DNA of 64,000 nucleotides. Origin: Amphibalanus amphitrite. Its lineage: Eukaryota; Arthropoda; Thecostraca; Balanomorpha; Balanidae. The notes beneath the pieces are model-generated. The model did no database searches and was not told where the DNA came from. It saw nothing but the letters and a program-made list of their open reading frames with translations. Positions 21,454-29,702 of this stretch are shown here, in pieces. Each line of letters begins with the position of its first letter. Position 1 is the first letter of the stretch. The stretch lies in assembly GCF_019059575.1 (NCBI RefSeq), contig NW_024881522.1, positions 655,001 to 719,000 on the forward strand, written 5' to 3'. Position numbers and translations under genes: made by a program.

Positions 21454-23786
21454 TGTTAGGGATATATGTTAAAGGCGCCAGCGCCGAAGGCGCACGTGTT
21501 ATTCACAATGTGTTGTCGATTATTGTCATTGAGTCGACGAGTTAAGTGATTTATCATTGTGAGTCAGTCAGGCAGGGGCGTCGCCACGGATTTTTGAGTG
21601 GGGGGGGTCGGGTTTCTAGTCTTCACCCGATGGGTAGGGGTGTTTTTTTTTTGCCACACTTCCCAGTTTTGTGCGTGCGTATGTGCATGTGTGCGCGTGT
21701 AACAAAGCGGCGCGCAGCGCCGCGAAATTTGGTATAACCTATTAGGTAGGTATACCTACCTACATCACTTGCGTAAAAATTATCACTGGTCACTTAAGGT
21801 CAGGTCGCCATGTCAAGTTCAGTTATACGGTATACCTCTATCAAACTTTCCCCTCTCGCCATTCTTGTAGCTTTTCTCCCATAACTTCGAAATTTGGTAC
21901 ACTGTATACCTAATGTATGGGGTTATACGTGTCAGCAATTCATGATTCTGAGGATTTACATCTATGATCTGCAATGGAGGCAGGTCAAATACGTGACCTC
22001 ATCATTAGAAAATAATGAGAAATTATAAAAAGCACGAATGCCTCCTGCTTTGAAAAAGTTCGTCAGAAACGCAAAATATCTTTGGAGCCGTGACAAATCA
22101 GCTCATCATTGCCAGGGACAGGGTGCAACTTATGGCGAGTGATGACTCGAAAGGTCATTAGTGGAAATGTCCATCGATGGCCACCAGCATTTTTTTTTCT
22201 ACAACTTTTGACGAAGACGCGGTAGAGCGATGACAGCACCTGGAAGGTGTTCGTAGTTCAGCTCAACAACACAGATCCATTCATATGCAGCAGGAGGTCC
22301 TTTTTCGATCAGGACATAACGTTGACCTGAGGTCGTTTTAACGTTAATTCTGAATGGTCAAATTTTAACTCATGTGACGTGTCTCAAAGAGATAAACACA
22401 GTGGTGACAAGACAACATATGTAAGTACCATACAAACTCACGGAATCTAAAGTTATTGCAAAGCAAATGTTTCGGCAGAATCTGTCCAGTTAGCTGTTTG
22501 CCTTCTATGGGCAAAACATAGACCTGAGATGAAATCTGACCCGAAGCTAGCGAAAGAGCGTTGAAAGAGCTATCAAATATGTTTTCTGCTTCACTGTAGC
22601 CCTTCTATTGGTGGGCTCCCAGTCGCTAACTTATAACGTATACTAAAGTAACGCTGATGTATGCTTTCGACCCCTGATCGATCTAGAGGTTTGCGGAAAA
22701 AAGAGCATGCTGCCCGTGACAAGAGAAAGCCGATGATACCCATTTACAAGGTTTCGGGTCATCTCAGGACTCAGGTCATCGCCAATACGTAGGGAAACTC
22801 GGGACCTGCTAGAACTTTGCGAATGTAAGTTGTGATGGTTTTTCGAGGTTCTGATTACGAATGTTATCTTAGTTTTGAACGAAGATGATGACTCCATGCA
22901 TTTGGGGTAGATCAGGTCAGGTCAGGTCAGATCGACCAGTACCTAATAGTGGATGACCACCACCCATTGCTTCCTAACATGTTATACATATGTATAAGCA
23001 ACACAACTACTTCTTAAATGTTCAGATGGGCGCTAAGTTCAAAATCAGCTCCAAAAACTATCCTTTACCTAAATTAAAAGCATGTTATGAAAAAAGTGAA
23101 CCAAGGTCATCTTTATTCGAATCAGGGATATCGATTTATTTTTAAGTAGGTGATTAACACGAGCGCACCGGAAGTTTCGTTGCAAGCGGCTCCTTTTGCG
23201 CGACTTTTTTGCGAAAGCCCGAGACGGTTTCATCTGACTCCCTTTCCCCTACATGTGCACTGTACAGCTAGTTGTGCCGATAGCCATGGGGCTGAGGCTA
23301 GTTTGTAGTTTTGTAGTTAGGTACTGATCCGACGAATCGACTGCGACCATTTTTTTAAACGATCAGACGAACGCTCGGGGCAGTTTTGGCGCGTCCAATC
23401 CTTTGAGGGATAAAAAGGTACTAGAATGGTGGCCACTGGCCACTTAAAAATATTGTTGTGCTGGTGTTCCCCGCCCACAGCTAATTGAACTTTAGGTAAT
23501 TGGCTAATTGGCTTTAGGGAGCTCTTGAAGCGATTCTGAATCTGATGTACTTGGTGGTGTTGCTGACGCCTGCTTCACTGACATAAAAGCTAAAAAAGCA
23601 TACTCAGCATCGCAAAAAGTGGGGGGGTCGACACCCCCAGTTTTCAAGAGTGGGGGGGTCACGACCCCCCCGACCCCCCCGTCGGCGACGCCCCTGCAGT
23701 CAGGCGGTGCGCTTGACCACGAATGGTGAGCTGGGGTATGTTGGCATGCACAATACAAGAACAAGGACGTGTGCACGATCTTAACA
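21454..23786 (+). repeat. 5' LTR, split by hAT-type element
   Basis: The LTR segments are 21454-21572 and 23705-23786. The first matches the start of the 3' LTR without visible change. The second differs at two bases (CGAATGGTGAG versus CAAATGGTAAG) and lacks a CT near the end. The gap between them is the inserted element plus one copy of its 8-bp duplication. Confidence 0.9.
21573..23696. mobile_element. 2.1-kb hAT-type non-autonomous element inside the Gypsy 5' LTR
   Basis: The 13-bp inverted ends CAGGGGCGTCGCC start at 21573 and finish at 23696, with perfect 8-bp duplications CAGTCAGG at 21565-21572 and 23697-23704. The uninterrupted 3' LTR shows the empty site. No transposase is encoded. 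G tracts followed by TCG lie just inside both ends. The stretch about 22670-23080 is clearly related to the core of the TTAA MITEs D and E: shared words include GAAAGCCGATGATACCC, the repeated GGTCAGGTCAGGTCA, and AACATGTTA. The termini, however, are unrelated to those MITEs. Confidence 0.9.
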
Positions 23787-23787
23787 C

Positions 23788-23803
23788 TGGCGCGGTCGCA
23801 TGT
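23788..23803 (+). other. Primer-binding site
   Basis: TGGCGCGGTCGCATG follows the LTR end (23786) after one base. Primer-binding sites of LTR elements begin TGG, the complement of a tRNA CCA tail, within a few bases of the LTR. I cannot assign the tRNA. Confidence 0.55.
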
Positions 23804-23956
23804 TCACTTTCCTACGTGCCGCTAAATCATTTTCATTGTTAAGTCATGTCCTTGCTGAACTTGTAGCGGTTTTATTAATTTCACTCGGATAACGTAAGCA
23901 TATTTTGTCGTTTTTCACGTGACTTTTTTTGGCGGTCATTTAACTGTTATATCGAA

Positions 23957-25009
23957 ATGGATCACCACATACTGCTCATGTCCCACTTTGAGCATTTTTC
24001 TGGAACCGGCTCTCAAAATTGGCAGCAATGGGTGCGTCGTTTCGAAGCCAAGACCTCGGCGCTACCGGCTGCCGACCGACTTCCGTGCCTGATCAGCGTG
24101 CTGCAGGGTGGTGCGCTGGATTTTTTTGCATCCCTGCCGGAGCAAATTCGCGGGGATTATCAAACCACCAAGAACGCCCTGGCAGAGCGCTATAGCCAGC
24201 TACAGAATCCGCTGCAGGCACAAGTGGAGCTGGCTCGCGCCTGTCAACAGCCGGGTGAGACGGTATCGGACTTTGCCGACAGACTGCGGCAGCTGGGCCG
24301 CCTAGCCCATCCGCAAGCCGTCCCAGATGACCCGACGCTCGACGCCAGTCTGCGAGGCCTCTTCATATGTGGGCTGAGAGACGCTGGACTGAAGAGCGTG
24401 CTCTGCAACAAAAGCCCAGACTCTATGGACGCGGCGGTGAAGATCGCTCGCGAATTCAAGAGCCAGCAGACTGCGCTCGTGGCCATGCAGCAGTTTGGAA
24501 CGGCAGTGGGAGCACACGAGGCAATGACACCGCAAGTCATGGTGGCTTCAAGCGGCGGTTCCGGCGTTAACCAGGCCGTGGCTCTCCAGTCTCTGGAGCG
24601 CCGCATGGACGACATCCAGCAGGCTCTGCAACAGCTGTGCACCGACGGCCCGAGGAGGCAGAACACCGGCGGCCTCGCTGAAGATGGCGACGGCGGCGCC
24701 CGGAGAGGCACCGCATTCGTATCAGGAAACCGCCGTCCACCCCCTCGGTGTTTTGACTGTGGTGATTCGGGACACACCCGACGATTCTGTCCCAAACGGC
24801 GCGGCCATACTGAGGGCCGACAGTGCTACGCGTGTGGGGAAATAGGGCATCTATTTCGTGATTGTCCCAAAACTTGTACCGCAGGGGGGCCCTTCTGTCT
24901 GCGCTGTAGACGTGATGGTCATTGGATGTCCGACTGCAGTCTGCACGGCCCGGCCACGATGGGCGGTGCGCCCGCGTGCCCCGGTGCCGGACAGACCCAG
25001 GGAAACTAG
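23957..25009 (+). CDS. gag: Gypsy gag polyprotein (capsid and nucleocapsid)
   Basis: The 350-residue frame has a retrotransposon gag/capsid domain at about 20-130 (hydrophobic and Trp/Leu-spaced, for example NWQQWVRRFEAKTSALP and ALAERY). Its nucleocapsid region has three zinc knuckles of CX2CX4HX4C type at residues about 265-328, beginning Cys-Phe-Asp-Cys, Cys-Tyr-Ala-Cys and Cys-Leu-Arg-Cys. Gag packages the element RNA. The stop (25007-25009) lies directly after a -1 slippery heptamer, so a fraction of ribosomes would continue into pol. The start ATG at 23957 is the first in-frame Met after the leader. The frame is intact. Confidence 0.9.
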   Translation: MDHHILLMSHFEHFSGTGSQNWQQWVRRFEAKTSALPAADRLPCLISVLQGGALDFFASLPEQIRGDYQTTKNALAERYSQLQNPLQAQVELARACQQPGETVSDFADRLRQLGRLAHPQAVPDDPTLDASLRGLFICGLRDAGLKSVLCNKSPDSMDAAVKIAREFKSQQTALVAMQQFGTAVGAHEAMTPQVMVASSGGSGVNQAVALQSLERRMDDIQQALQQLCTDGPRRQNTGGLAEDGDGGARRGTAFVSGNRRPPPRCFDCGDSGHTRRFCPKRRGHTEGRQCYACGEIGHLFRDCPKTCTAGGPFCLRCRRDGHWMSDCSLHGPATMGGAPACPGAGQTQGN

Positions 25010-28000
25010 ATGCAGCTGGCATTGAGGGACAAATGTCAGCCGGGCGTCCATCAGGGTCCCACCTCACAGCGTCGGTCGTTGAAATACAGATTGGGGGGAG
25101 GCGAGTGTGGGCCCTGGTGGACACCGGGGCCGACTTCTCGATGATGCGCGAGGGACTACACGATACATTGGGAAGTGAACTGACACTGCCCACTCAATCA
25201 GCGACAGGAGCGGGCGGAGAGCCGCTCCACATCGCGGGGGTAATTCACAAAGTACCAATCACCATCCAGGGTAAAGAGTTCCTGTGTGACGGCGTCGCTG
25301 TTGTAAGGGGTTTGGTTTACGACCTCGTGCTAGGGCGAGATTTCTGTTGCCGATTCGGCACGATAATCGATGACCGGGAGGGCACGCTCAGAATTGGGGA
25401 GCTAACCGTCCCTTTGCCTCTCTACTCCGACATCTGGCCTCGCCGTGCACGAGTGTTGTTGGTGACTAATGTCACTATCCCGCCGCGGTCTACCATGCTG
25501 GTGGGAGCGAGGGTAAACCCAGTGGGCGGTAAGTCGCGCAGGCTGATCGCAATTCAAGGGGTTCTGGAACCCAGTGCGACCCAAGGGATAGCTGATGTGC
25601 TGGTCCCGCGGGAAATAGTCACCAGTGACGGCAGCGGACTAGTCCCGCTGCAGCTCACCAACACAGCCTACGAGGAAGCACGGCTTCTAAAGGGTACTGA
25701 CTGTGGCACTTTTTACCTTTTTTTCCCGAGCGGTGAGAGCGAGTTCCAACTGTGTCCAGACCAGGCTCCGCACGTGGTAGCCAGCACTGTCGCAGACGGC
25801 GGTGTGCCTCGTGACAGCGCTGGCTCTGAGCCCGCAAACTCAGTCATACCGGATTTGGGTCTTGGAGACACAGCCTTATCACCGAAGGGAAAGGAGAGAG
25901 CTCAGGAAATTGTGTCCGCCTATAAGGATATTTTCAGTCGGCATGACGGCGATATCGGCCACACGCACTTGGTAGAGCATGTCATCGACACGGGAAATGC
26001 AGCACCGATTCGACAGCCCCCACGCCGTATCCCCGTTTCGGTGCGAGCTGAAATTGAGGAACAAAAAGAGCGTATGCTGCAGGACGGTATTATCGAACCC
26101 AGCACGAGCGCGTGGTCGTCGCCGGTGGTGCTCGCGCGTAAGAAGGACGGCACGTTCCGATTTTGCGTGGACCTACGCGCCGTGAACGGGGTCACCAAAG
26201 GTCACGCACACCCGCTACCCCGTGTAGACTCTACTCTGGATTGTCTGGCAGGCGCGAGGTTCTATTCGACGCTGGACTTAGCCTCGGGGTACTGGCAGGT
26301 GGGGATTGCCGAGGAAGACCGTGAGAAGACTGCCTTCTCCACGGGGACAGGGTTGCACCAGTTCCGGGTCATGGCAATGGGCCTGAAAAACGCTAGCGCA
26401 ACATTTCAGCGGTTAATGGAGCTGGTGCTATCCGGACTGGATACGCAAACGTGCTTGGTATACCTGGACGACCTCATCATCTTCAGCCAGACGGAGGATG
26501 AGCATCTAAAGGCGTTGGAAGCGGTATTCGAACGCATCCGGGCCGCAGGACTCAAACTAAAGCCCAAAAAATGCCAGATAGCACAAAAGGAAGTCACTTT
26601 CTTGGGACATTTGGTGACGGAAAAGGGGATCCAGCCAGACCCGAAAAACGTTGAAAAGGTACTCTCATGGCCAAAACCAGAAACTGCAGAGGAGATGGCG
26701 AGTTTTCTCGGCCTATGTGGGTACTACGGCAAGTTCATAGCGAACTACACAGAGGTTTGCAAACCACTGCGCGACGCGGCCCAAAGACCGGGACGGTTGC
26801 AATGGTCCGATGAAATGCACGAAGCGTTTGAGCATCTCAGGCGAGTCTTGGCGGCGCCCCCAGTTCTGGCCCTTCCTACGTTCCGAGGAACTTTCATCTT
26901 GTACACCGATGCCTGCAACTCATCCGTCGGGTCAGTTCTTAGTGAGCTGGTCGATGGGACGGAGCGAGTAATCGCCTATGACAGCAAGGTCTTAACCAAG
27001 GCCCAGGTGAAATGGCCCACATATGACAAGGAACTGTGGGCTGTGGTTCACGCCATTCGAAGGTACCGACAATATACAGTCGGGTCAAAGTTTGTCATAG
27101 TCACTGATCACAAGCCGCTCGCCAATATCCCAGGATCGATCGCGGTGGAGCGCGATGGAACTGGCCGTCGAGGCCGATGGGCTGTTGAGCTCAGCTCGTT
27201 CGAGTTCGAGGTGAGAATCAGGGCGGGCTCCGCCCATGGCAATGCAGACGCCCTCTCGCGGCGGCCGTCTGGGACCGAGACTTACAAGGAGCCGGCCATT
27301 GTCGCGCCGGTCCTCAGTCGGAGGGTCGTGTCTGCAGCGGTACGAGCGGCGGAGGTACAACGGACCGGTCGCGCCGCCCCAACGGCTTCGGTTATGATCC
27401 GGTGTCTGCTTGTGACCGTCGTGTCCTTATTCTCTCGGATATTCGCAGGGTGGTACTCGCCCGCCACCCGCGATGAGTCAGTGGCAGACCCACTGAGGAA
27501 TGGGGTCGCGTCTCGGGGGCTAGGCTCGGTGGAGGGCGGTGCGCCCTCGCCGGGGGCGTGTCAGGAGTCAGGTTCGGTACAGAGTTGCTCGCCGGAGCCG
27601 TGTCTGGGGTCAGACCCGACGTGGGGCGGTGTGCCCCCGCCGGAGATGACGGCGGCTGGGGCACCAGACGACAGCGCCGAGGCGGCACAGGGGTCAACGG
27701 GCGACAATACGGACGCAGGGTCGAGTGAGCGGCTGGGTGCGCCAGGGCCCGACCCGGTGAGGGCCGGTTCACCAACACTTGGGTGTTCTGGTGGTGATGA
27801 CACCGTCCCTCGTGTCGCGGCACCGGTCACCAGCGCCGGAGCGGCGACGGATCGTTCTCCCGTAACAGCCATGGATCCGACCGACCTGCAACAGGCTCAG
27901 CGTGACGATCCGTCTCTGGCGGCCATTAGAAACTGTATACGGGAGGGCCTGACCCTGGATCCAAAGGAGCACGGAGAATGGTCAGGGACTTTGAAACATC

Positions 28001-29409
28001 ATGGTCGAAAAATGGCGATTGTCGAAGGGGTGGTCGGCATCGCAGACGATGGCAAATTTAGGGTCGCTGTTCCTGAGGAGCTCCGTGTGGGGATCTTGAG
28101 AATGGCGCATTGCCATCCCAGCAGTGGCCATATGGGAGGGAAACGAACAGCGCGTCGGCTACAAGAGCGCTTCATCTGGCCAGGGATGAGTCGCGATGTG
28201 CGTGCTTTTTGTGACTCGTGTGTGCCGTGTCAGCGGCGGAGTGTTCCCGGGCCGAATATGAAGGCTCCTTTGGAAACAGAGACGCCCTCGGAGCCATTCG
28301 AAAGAGTAGGTATCGACATCACAGAGATGCCGACGTCTACCGAGGGCAACCGGTATGCGTTGGTGATAATGGATTATTTCAGCAAGTATGTACGCGTGTA
28401 CCCGCTGAAGGACCAGACGACGGAGACGGTGTTGGATGCGTTCATGGACTGGGTATACGCATTCGGTGCTCCGAAACGCCTACATTCCGACCAAGGCAGA
28501 CAATTTGAATCACGCCTATTCCAGGCCATGTGTGAGACGATGGGGATTCGGAAAACTCGGACCACTCCCTACCATCCACAAAGTGATGGGATGGTTGAAA
28601 GATTCAACAGGACTTTAAAGGATATGATCAGCAAGTATATTCGAACCGACGGGACGGACTGGGACCGGAAAGTTCAGCCGTGTGTCTTCGCGTACAATTC
28701 TTCGGTGCACGCGGCGACAGGTCACACACCCTTCTTCTTACTGCATGGACTCGAACCTCGGTCTCCGCTGGACGTCGCATACGAGATGCCGACCGCGCTG
28801 ATTCGGCCAAGCAGTTACATGGAAAACCGTCTCAGTGCGCTGAGGGAAGCATATGTCAGGGCGCGGTCCAATATGACGAGCGCAGCCGCCGAAGCAGCAC
28901 AGCGCTATGATGCTATGAGCCGGCAGGCGAATTACCGCAACGGGGACCTGGTGTGGGTTCGCGATTTCCGAGCATCGGCGGGAGGGAAACCTAAACTGGG
29001 ACTCAAATATAAGGGGCCATGGACAGTACTTGGTCAACCAGACCGAGGTGGCGGGGGCGTCACGTACCGAGTGAAAGACAGTGATGGTGGAGAGAGGGTG
29101 CTGCACCACAATATTCTGAAGCCGTATCGGGGGCCGGACGCGGGGGAGAGCCAATGCATGGGGCGGAACCTTAACTCCGAGCCCGGCCAGGTGCAAGGCG
29201 GAGCGCCTACACCAGAGGGCAGGGGCGGGGTGTCCGACCCATTGGTAGATGCATGGCTGGGCAGCGCTCCCGGTCCAGCCCCACTGGGCGCGGTGGGGCG
29301 TCCCGGCGCTACTGAGGAGGGTCCGGAAGTGGCTTATGGCCCACCCACCCCGGTGTTCACACGATACGGGCGCCTGTCGCGCCCAGTGGCGCCTTTCAGC
29401 AATGGATGA
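24922..29409 (+). CDS. pol: Gypsy pol polyprotein: protease, reverse transcriptase, RNase H, integrase
   Basis: This is the open frame downstream of gag in the -1 frame. Translation is probably entered by frameshift at 25006, not at the ATG at 24922. Residues here are counted from that Met. The aspartic protease motif Asp-Thr-Gly-Ala is at 67-70. The reverse transcriptase has FRFCVDLRAVN, YSTLDLASGYWQV and the catalytic Tyr-Leu-Asp-Asp at 514-517. RNase H has YTDA with Asp663. A Gly/Ser/Pro-rich spacer follows at about 800-980. The integrase has an HHCC zinc module (HPSSGH...CDSCVPC) and the triad Asp1132, Asp1190 and Glu1226, with 35 residues between the last two. The C-terminal region has a GPY-like module (KLGLKYKGPW). 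All catalytic residues are intact, and no chromodomain is evident. Confidence 0.93.
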   Translation: MDVRLQSARPGHDGRCARVPRCRTDPGKLDAAGIEGQMSAGRPSGSHLTASVVEIQIGGRRVWALVDTGADFSMMREGLHDTLGSELTLPTQSATGAGGEPLHIAGVIHKVPITIQGKEFLCDGVAVVRGLVYDLVLGRDFCCRFGTIIDDREGTLRIGELTVPLPLYSDIWPRRARVLLVTNVTIPPRSTMLVGARVNPVGGKSRRLIAIQGVLEPSATQGIADVLVPREIVTSDGSGLVPLQLTNTAYEEARLLKGTDCGTFYLFFPSGESEFQLCPDQAPHVVASTVADGGVPRDSAGSEPANSVIPDLGLGDTALSPKGKERAQEIVSAYKDIFSRHDGDIGHTHLVEHVIDTGNAAPIRQPPRRIPVSVRAEIEEQKERMLQDGIIEPSTSAWSSPVVLARKKDGTFRFCVDLRAVNGVTKGHAHPLPRVDSTLDCLAGARFYSTLDLASGYWQVGIAEEDREKTAFSTGTGLHQFRVMAMGLKNASATFQRLMELVLSGLDTQTCLVYLDDLIIFSQTEDEHLKALEAVFERIRAAGLKLKPKKCQIAQKEVTFLGHLVTEKGIQPDPKNVEKVLSWPKPETAEEMASFLGLCGYYGKFIANYTEVCKPLRDAAQRPGRLQWSDEMHEAFEHLRRVLAAPPVLALPTFRGTFILYTDACNSSVGSVLSELVDGTERVIAYDSKVLTKAQVKWPTYDKELWAVVHAIRRYRQYTVGSKFVIVTDHKPLANIPGSIAVERDGTGRRGRWAVELSSFEFEVRIRAGSAHGNADALSRRPSGTETYKEPAIVAPVLSRRVVSAAVRAAEVQRTGRAAPTASVMIRCLLVTVVSLFSRIFAGWYSPATRDESVADPLRNGVASRGLGSVEGGAPSPGACQESGSVQSCSPEPCLGSDPTWGGVPPPEMTAAGAPDDSAEAAQGSTGDNTDAGSSERLGAPGPDPVRAGSPTLGCSGGDDTVPRVAAPVTSAGAATDRSPVTAMDPTDLQQAQRDDPSLAAIRNCIREGLTLDPKEHGEWSGTLKHHGRKMAIVEGVVGIADDGKFRVAVPEELRVGILRMAHCHPSSGHMGGKRTARRLQERFIWPGMSRDVRAFCDSCVPCQRRSVPGPNMKAPLETETPSEPFERVGIDITEMPTSTEGNRYALVIMDYFSKYVRVYPLKDQTTETVLDAFMDWVYAFGAPKRLHSDQGRQFESRLFQAMCETMGIRKTRTTPYHPQSDGMVERFNRTLKDMISKYIRTDGTDWDRKVQPCVFAYNSSVHAATGHTPFFLLHGLEPRSPLDVAYEMPTALIRPSSYMENRLSALREAYVRARSNMTSAAAEAAQRYDAMSRQANYRNGDLVWVRDFRASAGGKPKLGLKYKGPWTVLGQPDRGGGGVTYRVKDSDGGERVLHHNILKPYRGPDAGESQCMGRNLNSEPGQVQGGAPTPEGRGGVSDPLVDAWLGSAPGPAPLGAVGRPGATEEGPEVAYGPPTPVFTRYGRLSRPVAPFSNG
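25000..25060 (+). promoter_or_regulatory. Programmed -1 ribosomal frameshift signal, gag to pol
   Basis: The heptamer GGGAAAC at 25000-25006 is in the right phase (G GGA AAC) and is followed at once by the gag stop TAG. After an 8-nt spacer a 9-bp stem forms between 25015-25023 and 25032-25040 (one G-U pair), with an 8-nt loop. Loop bases GGGAC at 25026-25030 are complementary to GTCCC at 25056-25060, so an H-type pseudoknot is possible. Pol lies in the -1 frame relative to gag and is open from 24910. GGGAAAC is an established retroviral slippery sequence. The pairing was worked out by eye and not folded. Confidence 0.75.
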
Positions 29410-29482
29410 GCCGGAAGAAGACAATGAGGCGCACTGCAGTGATGACATGTGTACATAGCCGTATGATGTGAGCGTGTGTTTC

Positions 29483-29496
29483 GGAGAGGGGAGGGG
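29483..29496 (+). other. Polypurine tract
   Basis: An uninterrupted 14-base purine run (GGAGAGGGGAGGGG) directly abuts the 3' LTR start at 29497. This is the position required for plus-strand DNA priming in LTR retrotransposons. Confidence 0.8.
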
Positions 29497-29698
29497 TGTT
29501 AGGGATATATGTTAAAGGCGCCAGCGCCGAAGGCGCACGTGTTATTCACAATGTGTTGTCGATTATTGTCATTGAGTCGACGAGTTAAGTGATTTATCAT
29601 TGTGAGTCAGTCAGGCGGTGCGCTTGACCACAAATGGTAAGCTGGGGTATGTTGGCATGCACAATACAAGAACAAGGACGTGTGCACGATCTCTAACA
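29497..29698 (+). repeat. 3' LTR
   Basis: This 202-bp intact copy begins TGTTAGGG and ends CTCTAACA, so TGTTAG/CTAACA are inverted ends. It is followed by the CATG target duplication. It provides the undisturbed reference for the split 5' LTR. Near its start is a GGCGCCAGCGCCGAAGGCGC stretch with hairpin potential. Confidence 0.92.
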
Positions 29699-29702
29699 CA
29701 TG

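Larger units (their letters stand above)
21454..29698 (+). mobile_element. Gypsy (Ty3-type) LTR retrotransposon, complete, with hAT-type insertion in its 5' LTR
   Basis: The 202-bp LTRs begin TGTTAG and end (C)TAACA. The 4-bp target duplication CATG flanks the element at 21450-21453 and 29699-29702. Order is 5' LTR, primer-binding site, gag, pol (protease, reverse transcriptase, RNase H, integrase), polypurine tract, 3' LTR. The gap from the pol stop (29409) to the 3' LTR is under 90 bp, so no envelope gene is present. The two LTRs differ by about two substitutions and a 2-bp indel, which indicates a recent insertion. A 2124-bp hAT-like element later inserted into the 5' LTR. All pol catalytic residues are present, so the proteins may be functional, but the split LTR should impair transcription. 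Confidence 0.93.

Noticed and set aside
24244-25193. Long open frames antisense to Gypsy gag and pol
   Set aside because: These are shadows of strongly GC-biased coding on the plus strand; no domain is visible.
29410-29496. Possible envelope gene after Gypsy pol
   Set aside because: Under 90 bp separate the pol stop and the 3' LTR, so there is no room for an envelope protein.
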